A stretch of DNA of 6,170 bases from positions 1-6,170 of the forward strand of contig SKHA01000321.1 in NCBI GenBank assembly GCA_007117185.1. The letters are read 5' to 3'. Positions within the stretch are counted from its first letter, which is position 1; each line of letters opens with the position of its first letter. The position numbers and the translations under genes were made by a program. This DNA comes from Spirochaeta sp. (lineage in GTDB: Bacteria; Spirochaetota; Spirochaetia; DSM-27196; Alkalispirochaetaceae). Shown in pieces: positions 1-5,131 of this stretch. Under the pieces are notes generated by a model, which was not told the origin of the DNA, ran no database searches, and saw nothing but the letters and a program-made list of their open reading frames with translations.

Positions 1-982
1 GCCAGTATTCAGTAACCTCGACGGTTCTGTCTACAATTCTCCGGAAGTCTTCCCCGAATACCGCTCTGGGAGCGATAGCGTTATTCTGGTTGAACTCTAT
101 CCAGCGGGGGTGTTGGGATACCTTGGTCACCAGGTCTTCCATCCACTCGATCATCCCCTGCGGGGTACCCTGACGGACTGCCAGACCACGCCAGATGTGC
201 TCATCGTTCAACTCGGGGTATCCCAGTTCAGCGAAGGTGGGGGAATCCTCAAAGCCGGGCAAACGCTCCGGAGAAGCTACCGCCGCTACCCACAAGTCAC
301 GACCGGCCGCGTTGAAGGGGTTGCCCATCTGCACATCAGCGGAGCCGCCCAGTACTGCCGCTGCACCCAGAGGACCGGACACAAACGGTACAGCCGAACC
401 TTCAACTCCGGTGGCTTCCCAGATCATCAATGCTTCAAAATGCTTGTTGGCGCCCAGCACCGGCACTGCCCAGATCTGTTGTCCCGGCCGGCTCCGTGCG
501 TCCGCGATAATGCCCTCAAAGTCCATTCCGGCGTCGCGGTCACTCTTACGGATAATGACTGCCGAAGGGTCCTTCTGGATTTTGGCCAGCCAGTGATATC
601 CGTCGATGTACACACTCGGGTCGAAGTCGTTGGAAACCACGTTGTTCACGTTTGACATCGCCATGGCGAAGATGGTGTAGCCGTCAGCAGGCCGTGCCAT
701 CACCGCATTGGAGGCGTTCATGGTAGCACCACCGGTGACGTTTTCCACCACAAAGGTCGCGTCAGTGAACTCCCGGGATATTTCGGCGAAAAGCCGTACT
801 GCCACGTCGGTACCACCACCGGCACCCACGTGGGTAATGATGGTAATCGGGCGGGTTGGCTGCCAGGGGCCCGCGTCTGCCGCCGGCGCGGCTGCAGCCG
901 GGGCGGCCCCTTCCTGTTGACCACCGGCGAAAACGCCAAAGGTCAATGAAACAAAAAGCAACAGAACTAATGCTCGCTTCAT
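1..982 (-). CDS. TctC/Bug-family tripartite tricarboxylate transporter substrate-binding protein (partial at left edge)
   Basis: Periplasmic solute-binding protein of a tripartite tricarboxylate transporter (TTT), which captures an organic acid and delivers it to TctA/TctB membrane subunits. The window holds 327 codons without a stop. The family is usually about 320-330 residues, so only a short C-terminal tail should be missing. Residues 1-19 form a signal peptide (MKR, then a hydrophobic stretch ending VFA), followed by GGQQEG and an Ala/Pro-rich linker to about residue 38. The mature part starts with PWQPTRPITII and has the family's glycine loop GAGGGTD (about 53-59), VENVTGGA (about 79-86) and ADGYT (about 99-103). 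There is no lipobox cysteine, so signal peptidase I cleavage is likely. The ATG at 982-980 follows an AAAGGAG ribosome binding site 6-7 nt upstream. The gene lies 56 bp downstream of the CYTH-like gene on the same strand. Partner genes would lie to the left, outside the window. The substrate cannot be told from sequence. Confidence 0.9.
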   Translation of the reverse strand, partial: MKRALVLLLFVSLTFGVFAGGQQEGAAPAAAAPAADAGPWQPTRPITIITHVGAGGGTDVAVRLFAEISREFTDATFVVENVTGGATMNASNAVMARPADGYTIFAMAMSNVNNVVSNDFDPSVYIDGYHWLAKIQKDPSAVIIRKSDRDAGMDFEGIIADARSRPGQQIWAVPVLGANKHFEALMIWEATGVEGSAVPFVSGPLGAAAVLGGSADVQMGNPFNAAGRDLWVAAVASPERLPGFEDSPTFAELGYPELNDEHIWRGLAVRQGTPQGMIEWMEDLVTKVSQHPRWIEFNQNNAIAPRAVFGEDFRRIVDRTVEVTEYW

Positions 983-1003
983 ATTTTTCTCCTTTATAGA
1001 ACC

Positions 1004-1034
1004 AAAAATTTCACACCGGACCCTACGGCCCGGT
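1004..1034 (-). terminator. Probable intrinsic terminator after the CYTH-like gene
   Basis: On the minus strand, just past the CYTH-like stop codon, an 8-bp stem (ACCGGGCC / GGTCCGGT, loop GTAG, positions 1034-1015) is followed by GTGAAA and then five T (1008-1004). The stem is continuous only in the minus-strand RNA, where one pair is G-U; on the + strand the same position is an A-C mismatch. This fits a minus-strand terminator. The T-run starts 6 nt after the stem, so termination may be partial and some transcripts could continue into the TctC-type gene. Confidence 0.45.
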
Positions 1035-1038
1035 TTTA

Positions 1039-1680
1039 TTACTCGATCATCCCCAGGACACGCTTCGCCGCCCGGAGGTAGTTGGTGTTGGCCATCTGGG
1101 CAAGGCCCATCCCCTCGACAACCTCTTTCATTCCGGCGTAGTTCTCGCTTTCGGCGCAGGCAGTTTCGATCTGCGCTCCGTTAAACCACACCGTTGCATA
1201 CTCGCATATGATCCCGTCAATAGTGAATCCGTAGCGCATCTTTTCCACGCCCACCGGGGCGAGGCTGGGATGGCTGCGAGCCATCTCGATAAACGTCTCG
1301 ATAGGATACTCGTCCTTGTCCAGGGCGATCTCTACCTGCAGGTGCGAAAGGATCTCTGAGAGATCTGTTTTGTTCACCGGAAACTGAAACTTTCCGCGGG
1401 GTTGAAAGATTTCGTACCCGTCGGGAGTCTCCCCAACCTTTGTCTTGATGTCCAGCAGACCATCGCGAACCTTCACGTTGGCCTCGTTGGTGTGGACCGA
1501 GAGAAAGTAGGTCTCTTTGGGCATCTTGCGCGCAGCGAAGAGCACTGTTTTTCCGTTCCAGATCTTACTCTGAACCAGCTCTATCACTCCCTGTCCAAAG
1601 ACGCGAAACTCAGCTCGCGGTACGATCTTTGCCGCGTCGTCAGCGGAAGTAGCAACATTTTTTGCAAACACGTCAGGCAT
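1039..1680 (-). CDS. Uncharacterised protein, divergent CYTH/triphosphate-tunnel-like
   Basis: A 213-residue cytoplasmic protein with no signal peptide or membrane segment. I cannot name it firmly. Its strand pattern resembles CYTH (triphosphate tunnel metalloenzyme) proteins: an early acidic/basic motif E24-F-R26, a hydrophobic strand ETYFLS (56-61), VKVRDG then LDIK (69-79, basic K70, R72, K79), KFQFPV (97-102), VEKMRYGF (145-152, K147 and R149), and a closing acidic strand with E172 and E177. Alternating charged residues on successive strands are what line the tunnel in that superfamily. The classic ExExK signature is absent, with only E-F-R in its place, so catalysis is uncertain and the assignment is inference. 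The start at 1680-1678 is chosen because AGGAGG lies 6 nt upstream; a longer frame reaching 1725 has no comparable site. The gene follows the DHH exopolyphosphatase-like gene after 153 bp and may share its transcript. CYTH enzymes act on triphosphates, thiamine triphosphate, tripolyphosphate or cAMP synthesis, which would suit the phosphate-related neighbours. Confidence 0.75.
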   Translation of the reverse strand: MPDVFAKNVATSADDAAKIVPRAEFRVFGQGVIELVQSKIWNGKTVLFAARKMPKETYFLSVHTNEANVKVRDGLLDIKTKVGETPDGYEIFQPRGKFQFPVNKTDLSEILSHLQVEIALDKDEYPIETFIEMARSHPSLAPVGVEKMRYGFTIDGIICEYATVWFNGAQIETACAESENYAGMKEVVEGMGLAQMANTNYLRAAKRVLGMIE

Positions 1681-1686
1681 TCCTGT

Positions 1687-1692
1687 CCTCCT
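1687..1692 (-). promoter_or_regulatory. Ribosome binding site deciding the start of the CYTH-like gene
   Basis: Minus-strand AGGAGG lies 6 nt upstream of the ATG at 1680-1678. It supports the internal start over the upstream in-frame ATG at 1725, which would add 15 residues (MLRLARKPK...) and has no good ribosome binding site. Confidence 0.75.
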
Positions 1693-1778
1693 GTATATTT
1701 TCGGCTTTCGCGCCAATCGTAGCACGGGCCTTCAAACACCGACCAATCAAAAATATTTTATCGAGTAATAAATACCTT

Positions 1779-1834
1779 TATACCCGAACTGTTATACCCG
1801 AACTGTTATACCCGAACTGTTATACCCGAACTGT
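1779..1834. repeat. Four perfect tandem copies of a 14-bp unit
   Basis: The unit TATACCCGAACTGT is repeated without a mismatch at 1779-1792, 1793-1806, 1807-1820 and 1821-1834. The last copy abuts the stop codon (TGA, 1836-1834) of the leftward DHH gene, sharing base 1834. The unit length is not a multiple of three and lies outside coding sequence. It is not palindromic, so it does not look like a terminator. The perfect identity suggests recent slippage expansion. Its function is unknown. Confidence 0.95.
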
Positions 1835-2907
1835 CATGAGCTGAAGAGCTCACTGAGCAACGGCTGCAACTTCTTCCGGGAGTACCCCAGATTTCCCTGG
1901 GCGTACAGAGCAAGAGCGGGACTGGACGAGCCGGAGATTTCCGAAAGCTGTAAATCCTTCTGGTTCAAAAACGAGAGGAGGCGCTCTCGGAGCGTCTGAT
2001 CCGGGCAATACACCACCAGCTCCCGGGTAAAAGAGGGGCTGGTATACGCGTTCATTGCAATCAGCACATCCAGACTGCGGGAGCGGGCAAAGGCATCCAT
2101 CGCACCGGCAAGATCGCTTCCCTTCTTCAACCAGTCGGTAATGGGAAGCAGGACCGAGCCGATTCCAACCTGGACCGCGCCGAGTTTCCACTCCTTATAA
2201 TCCTTGCGCAGCAAGTCTTCAGTACCCAGAGCGGAGACGTTGAACTTCTCCCGCTGCAGATCATCAAAGAGCTGCTGCCGGTCCGCGCCGGTGCGCGCCA
2301 GCAGGGTCTCCACCATCTGCTGGTCTTTGGGTGTAGCCCGCTCTGCTTTCGGGTCGAGGTTGACTGTGTCCAGGAGGATCGTACCGAGCAGAAGTTTGGC
2401 AACGCCCGGCTCCAGCAGCGCTTCGTCCTGCTGCAGCATGAGCTCTGCCACCAGAGTGGCCACCGACCCCACCGGTTCGATGATCCGCGGAGACGCATCG
2501 GGGAAGAGGCCCTCATCCTTGTGGTGATCGATGACCCCGGTCACTACAGAGGCAAACTTCTCCTGCGGAGCGGCCAGTTTGTTGTGATCCACCAGAATGA
2601 GGGACAGGCGGCCCGCGGCTTGTAGTTCGTCCAGATCGATCTCGTCCGCAAAAATCAGCTGGTCCACGTTGATTCCCGCTTCGGTGATCAGATAGACCGC
2701 TTCGGTACGCAGCTTGAAGTCTGCCCGGGGAATGTTGATCACCGGCACCGCTCCACGGAGGTAGGCGTACAGGACCGCCGCCTGCATCGAATCCAGATCC
2801 GCCGCCTCGTTACCCATGACGCACTCGACAGGGTTAGCCGAGGTGATCACCTGGCGACTTGCCGCAAGAAATTGGTTTACTCGTACTGCTGCCGCTTTTT
2901 CGGCCAT
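1834..2907 (-). CDS. DHH-DHHA2 (prune-type) exopolyphosphatase-like phosphoesterase
   Basis: A 357-residue cytoplasmic metal-dependent phosphohydrolase, related to yeast PPX1, animal prune and family II pyrophosphatases, which split polyphosphate or pyrophosphate to phosphate. DHH domain motifs appear in order: motif I GNEAADLDS (32-40, metal ligands D37 and D39), motif II DHN (107-109), motif III DHH (127-129), the GSVAT loop (147-151) and motif IV around D180 (LLLGTILLDTVNLD). A DHHA2 domain fills about residues 205-350, with basic residues around 233-242 (LRKDYKEWKL) that would contact phosphate. Motif I reads GNEAADLDS rather than the GHxNPDxDS of family II pyrophosphatases, which favours the prune/PPX1 branch. 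The ATG at 2907-2905 follows AGGAGG 6 nt upstream. The gene is complete and all catalytic motifs are present. It is divergent from the DUF47-PiT phosphate uptake pair. The true substrate (long-chain polyphosphate, pyrophosphate or a nucleotide) is not decided by sequence. Confidence 0.9.
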   Translation of the reverse strand: MAEKAAAVRVNQFLAASRQVITSANPVECVMGNEAADLDSMQAAVLYAYLRGAVPVINIPRADFKLRTEAVYLITEAGINVDQLIFADEIDLDELQAAGRLSLILVDHNKLAAPQEKFASVVTGVIDHHKDEGLFPDASPRIIEPVGSVATLVAELMLQQDEALLEPGVAKLLLGTILLDTVNLDPKAERATPKDQQMVETLLARTGADRQQLFDDLQREKFNVSALGTEDLLRKDYKEWKLGAVQVGIGSVLLPITDWLKKGSDLAGAMDAFARSRSLDVLIAMNAYTSPSFTRELVVYCPDQTLRERLLSFLNQKDLQLSEISGSSSPALALYAQGNLGYSRKKLQPLLSELFSS

Positions 2908-2951
2908 ATTATGCCTCCTGAAGGTTTCGTTGTCAGTTTTGATTCGACTGT

Positions 2952-2980
2952 ATCGTCCGGCACATCCGGACTGCTGTCAA
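2952..2980 (-). promoter_or_regulatory. Candidate sigma-70-type promoter of the exopolyphosphatase-like gene
   Basis: On the minus strand a perfect -35 hexamer TTGACA (2980-2975) is followed after 17 bp by GACGAT (2957-2952), which keeps the key A at position 2 and T at position 6 of the -10 consensus but matches only 3 of 6. Transcription would begin near 2945, giving a leader of about 38 nt before the ATG at 2907. The -35 match and spacing are convincing; the -10 is weak. Confidence 0.5.
2955..2971. promoter_or_regulatory. 17-bp inverted repeat, possible operator
   Basis: GTCCGG-CACAT-CCGGAC is a perfect 6-bp inverted repeat with a 5-bp centre. It sits between, and partly over, the candidate -35 and -10 of the exopolyphosphatase-like gene. 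A dimeric regulator bound here would block the promoter. No regulator gene is present in the window, so the role is inferred from position and symmetry. Confidence 0.4.
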
Positions 2981-3058
2981 TCCGCGCCGGGGTAAGTCGA
3001 TAAAAAAATATTTTGTCAGGGCTATCGAGAATATGACGAGTCAAGATGCTGCAATTCG

Positions 3059-3088
3059 TTGAACAACGAGCACCGGGCCGTTTATGCT
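3059..3088 (+). promoter_or_regulatory. Candidate promoter of the DUF47-PiT operon
   Basis: TTGAAC (3059-3064), an 18-bp spacer and TATGCT (3083-3088) each match 4 of 6 consensus positions, including the important A2 and T6 of the -10. Transcription would start near 3095, leaving about a 55-nt leader before the ATG at 3149. No second candidate in this gap scored better by eye. Confidence 0.35.
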
Positions 3089-3148
3089 CCTTTGCTGCGT
3101 TGCTTAGCACCAACAATTCATAACTCTACGTTCCCACAGGAGGCTTCC

Positions 3149-3820
3149 ATGAAAAAAACCGAGAAAACCGGCGGCATCTTCACGTCCAAGGCAAAGATGA
3201 TTCAACTTGAGATGGACCGGTACTTCAGCTTCATCGATCAGGGAGCACTCCTCCTGGAAGAGGCGATCAAGAAATACCTTGAGGGGAAGATGGAAAGCTT
3301 CGAGGCGAAAGCGGTGGAAATCGACTCTATCGAACGTAAGGCCGATGACTTGCGCCGCCAGATAAAGCACCGACTGTATGCGGAAATGCTCATCCCCGAT
3401 TCCCGGGGGGATGTTCTGGGACTGCTGGAGACGCTGGACAACGTGCTGGATGTGGCAAAGCACGTGACCACCCACTTCAGCATCGAGACCCCGGAGATCC
3501 CGGGGTTCCTGAAGGATGATTTCCTGGAGCTGACCGAGACGTGCGTAAAGGCGGTGCTGGAACTGACTCTGGCGGTGCGGGCGTTCTTTCGCGAGCTTTA
3601 CCGGGTCACTGAGCACCTGGACAAGGTCCACTTCTGGGAGCACGAGGCAGACGTGATCGAGGAGCGAGTCAAGCGGAAAGCGTTTGCTTCCGAGGAGATA
3701 ACCCTGTTCAGCAAGAAGGTGCACATGCGTTACTTCGCCGAGCGGATCTCTCTGCTGGCCGACGAGTCGGAAGCTGTGGCTGAACGTCTCGCGGTCTACG
3801 CGATCAAGCGCGCGATCTGA
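3149..3820 (+). CDS. DUF47/TIGR00153 PhoU-like Pit accessory protein
   Basis: A 223-residue, all-helical cytoplasmic protein of the DUF47 (TIGR00153) family, relatives of PhoU that are commonly encoded next to PiT phosphate permeases and thought to modulate them. Two helical halves each carry an acidic, metal-binding-type motif: E62xxxD66 within EIDSIERKADDLRRQIK, and E164xxxD168 within FWEHEADVIEERVKRK. Further acidic residues lie at 94-101 (ETLDNVLD). The length is about normal for the family (around 210-225). The start at 3149 is chosen because AGGAGG at 3138-3143 lies 5 nt upstream and residues FTSKAKMIQLEMDRYF begin the conserved region soon after. An in-frame ATG at 3059 would add 30 residues with no family resemblance and would overlap the promoter candidate. 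The stop codon is 10 bp before the permease start, indicating one operon. Its exact effect on transport is not established for this family. Confidence 0.92.
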   Translation: MKKTEKTGGIFTSKAKMIQLEMDRYFSFIDQGALLLEEAIKKYLEGKMESFEAKAVEIDSIERKADDLRRQIKHRLYAEMLIPDSRGDVLGLLETLDNVLDVAKHVTTHFSIETPEIPGFLKDDFLELTETCVKAVLELTLAVRAFFRELYRVTEHLDKVHFWEHEADVIEERVKRKAFASEEITLFSKKVHMRYFAERISLLADESEAVAERLAVYAIKRAI

Positions 3821-3830
3821 GAGGCCGGTA

Positions 3831-4880
3831 ATGGGAATCCTCGGTCTCTTTTTTCTTTCCAGTGGACTGTATATGGGATGGTCCCTCGGGGCCAATGACG
3901 CGGCAAATATCTTCGGGACAGCCGTCGGGACGCGGATGATCAAGTTCCGCACCGCCGCATTCATCTCGGCATTGTTCATCACTCTGGGTGCAGTGATCAG
4001 TGGGGCCGGTGCCGCCAAGGGGCTGGGTGCCCTCGGGGCAGTTGACGCGCTGGCGGGCTCCTTTGTGGTGTCTGCTGCTGCAGCGACGACGGTGCTGTGG
4101 ATGACCAGGGCGGGGCTGCCCGTCTCTACCACCCAGGCAATTGTCGGGGCCATTGTGGGCTGGAACCTCTTTTCCGGCAATCCCACAGATCAGGCTGCGC
4201 TGACGCGGATCGTAGGGACCTGGATCTACGGTCCCATCCTTGGCGCCGGTATCGCCTTTATTCTCTTCTTCATCGTCAAGTTCATCCTGGAGAAACTTGA
4301 TATCCACCTCATACGGATGGACAAGTATACCCGGGTGGCACTGGTCCTGGCGGGAATTTTCGGCTCCTACAGCCTGGGGGCCAACAACATGGCCAACGTG
4401 GTGGGTGTCTTTGTTCCAGCGTCACCGTTCGTGGATCTGCAAATCCTCGGCATCACCGTAACCGGCATTCAGCAGCTGTTCCTGATGGGCGGGCTTGCAA
4501 CTGCAGTTGGGGTCGCCACCTACTCCAAAAAGGTGATGATGACCATCGGCAACAACCTCTACAAGCTTTCTCCAGTTACCGCTATCGTCGTGATTGTTTC
4601 CACGGCGATGGTGCTGTTTCTCTTCGCTTCGGAAGGACTCAAGCTGTGGATGGAGTCAATGGGGCTGCCGTCGTTTCCGCTGGTACCGGTTTCCCAGTCC
4701 CAGGCGGCTGTAGGCTCGATTATCGGAATCGGTCTGGCAAAAGGGGGGAAGAATCTGAACCTCAAGCTGCTCAGAAACATCGTCCTTGGCTGGATCGCAA
4801 CCCCGACCTCGGCAGCGGTTCTGAGCTACATCGCGTTATTCTTTATGCAGAACGTCTTTCTGCAGCAGGTTCACATGTAG
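3831..4880 (+). CDS. pit: PiT-family inorganic phosphate permease
   Basis: A 349-residue integral inner-membrane protein that imports inorganic phosphate (or a metal-phosphate complex), driven by cation symport. The duplicated family structure is clear. The first half has GANDAAN (20-26) and PVSTTQA (97-103). The second half has GANNMAN (183-189), PVSQSQA (286-292) and a WIATPTSA segment (321-328). About ten hydrophobic segments can be counted, separated by a short charged cytoplasmic stretch near 150-168 (KFILEKLDIHLIRMDKYTR). The length suits the compact bacterial/archaeal PiT type rather than the roughly 500-residue E. coli PitA type, which has a longer central loop. The ATG at 3831 follows GAGG at 3821-3824. 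The gene is translated from the same operon as the DUF47 protein and is complete. Sulfate permeases of the CysP type share this fold, but the DUF47 partner argues for phosphate. Confidence 0.93.
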   Translation: MGILGLFFLSSGLYMGWSLGANDAANIFGTAVGTRMIKFRTAAFISALFITLGAVISGAGAAKGLGALGAVDALAGSFVVSAAAATTVLWMTRAGLPVSTTQAIVGAIVGWNLFSGNPTDQAALTRIVGTWIYGPILGAGIAFILFFIVKFILEKLDIHLIRMDKYTRVALVLAGIFGSYSLGANNMANVVGVFVPASPFVDLQILGITVTGIQQLFLMGGLATAVGVATYSKKVMMTIGNNLYKLSPVTAIVVIVSTAMVLFLFASEGLKLWMESMGLPSFPLVPVSQSQAAVGSIIGIGLAKGGKNLNLKLLRNIVLGWIATPTSAAVLSYIALFFMQNVFLQQVHM

Positions 4881-4884
4881 TCGT

Positions 4885-4972
4885 TCGTAGCCTGACCCGT
4901 GGGGCACCTGACCCACGGGTCGCCTGGCCTGCGGGTCGCCTGGCCTGCGGGTCGCCTGGCCTGCGGGTCGCC
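4885..4972. repeat. Tandem array of a 16-bp GC-rich unit, decayed at its left end
   Basis: GGGTCGCCTGGCCTGC occurs exactly at 4917-4932, 4933-4948 and 4949-4964, with a half copy at 4965-4972. Two degenerate copies precede these: 4901-4916 (12 of 16 identical) and 4885-4900 (10 of 16). The array begins 4 bp after the permease stop codon and is non-coding on the + strand. Clean copies on the right and decayed ones on the left suggest repeated slippage from one end. Confidence 0.9.
4894..4921 (+). other. 10-bp perfect stem-loop just after the permease gene
   Basis: GACCCGTGGG (4894-4903) pairs perfectly with CCCACGGGTC (4912-4921) around an 8-nt loop. It lies 13 bp past the permease stop and overlaps the degenerate left end of the 16-bp array. 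It is the best candidate for ending the DUF47-PiT transcript or protecting its 3' end, but no T-run follows, so it is not a canonical intrinsic terminator. Confidence 0.5.
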
Positions 4973-5017
4973 GATAGTTGACACTCAACGGCATACCGTG
5001 AGAGTGTCGGTTATCGG
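4971..5017 (+). other. Long imperfect stem-loop with + strand G-U pairs, possible structured RNA element
   Basis: Positions 4971-4986 pair with 5002-5017 over 16 consecutive positions: 13 Watson-Crick pairs plus three central pairs (4977/5011, 4978/5010, 4979/5009) that are G-U in + strand RNA but C-A mismatches in minus strand RNA. Inside, ACGG (4988-4991) pairs with CCGT (4996-4999) around a CATA tetraloop. No T-run follows. The strand bias of the wobble pairs suggests it folds in + strand RNA, either as the tail of the permease transcript or as part of a leader for the helicase gene. Confidence 0.55.
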
Positions 5018-5046
5018 TTGACTCACGTCGGGCAATCCCGTCTGTT
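5018..5046 (+). promoter_or_regulatory. Weak candidate promoter upstream of the helicase gene
   Basis: TTGACT (5018-5023) is followed after 17 bp by TCTGTT (5041-5046). The -35 matches 5 of 6 and the -10 only 3 of 6, lacking the important A at position 2. A small hairpin CGGG-CAAT-CCCG (5029-5040) lies in the spacer. Transcription would begin near 5053, giving a leader of about 80 nt. Confidence 0.25.
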
Positions 5047-5131
5047 TGCGCGCCAGCGCACCATTTGCCTGAAGCCGTAAATTAACTACGTGCAACCCCT
5101 CGCGGGAAGAGTTTCACACACAAGGAATGAT

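Noticed and set aside
110..655. Open frames on the + strand opposite the TctC-type gene
   Set aside because: The minus-strand frame encodes a full set of TctC family motifs, and the + strand translations show no family features.
1681..1778. Separate promoter for the CYTH-like gene
   Set aside because: The best pairing (TTGGTC, 19-bp spacer, TACGAT) is too poor to list, although the region is A/T-rich enough that a promoter cannot be excluded.
1779..1834. CRISPR array
   Set aside because: The 14-bp units are directly adjacent with no spacers and no cas genes are nearby. The same applies to the 16-bp array at 4885-4972.
3010..3050. Pho box for phosphate-starvation control upstream of the DUF47-PiT operon
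   Set aside because: Single TGTCA- and TGACA-like words are present, but I could not find the properly spaced direct repeats expected for PhoB or PhoP binding.
3059..3148. Longer start for the DUF47 protein
   Set aside because: The extra 30 residues have no family resemblance, overlap the candidate promoter and lack a ribosome binding site, whereas AGGAGG precedes the ATG at 3149.
3104..4186. A 360-codon open frame on the minus strand opposite the DUF47 and PiT genes
   Set aside because: It lies antisense across two clearly recognisable genes, has no ribosome binding site I can see and reads as low-complexity sequence. It is a by-product of GC-rich codon use.
5029..5040. CGGG-CAAT-CCCG hairpin as a terminator
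   Set aside because: The stem is only 4 bp and the downstream sequence has no continuous T-run.
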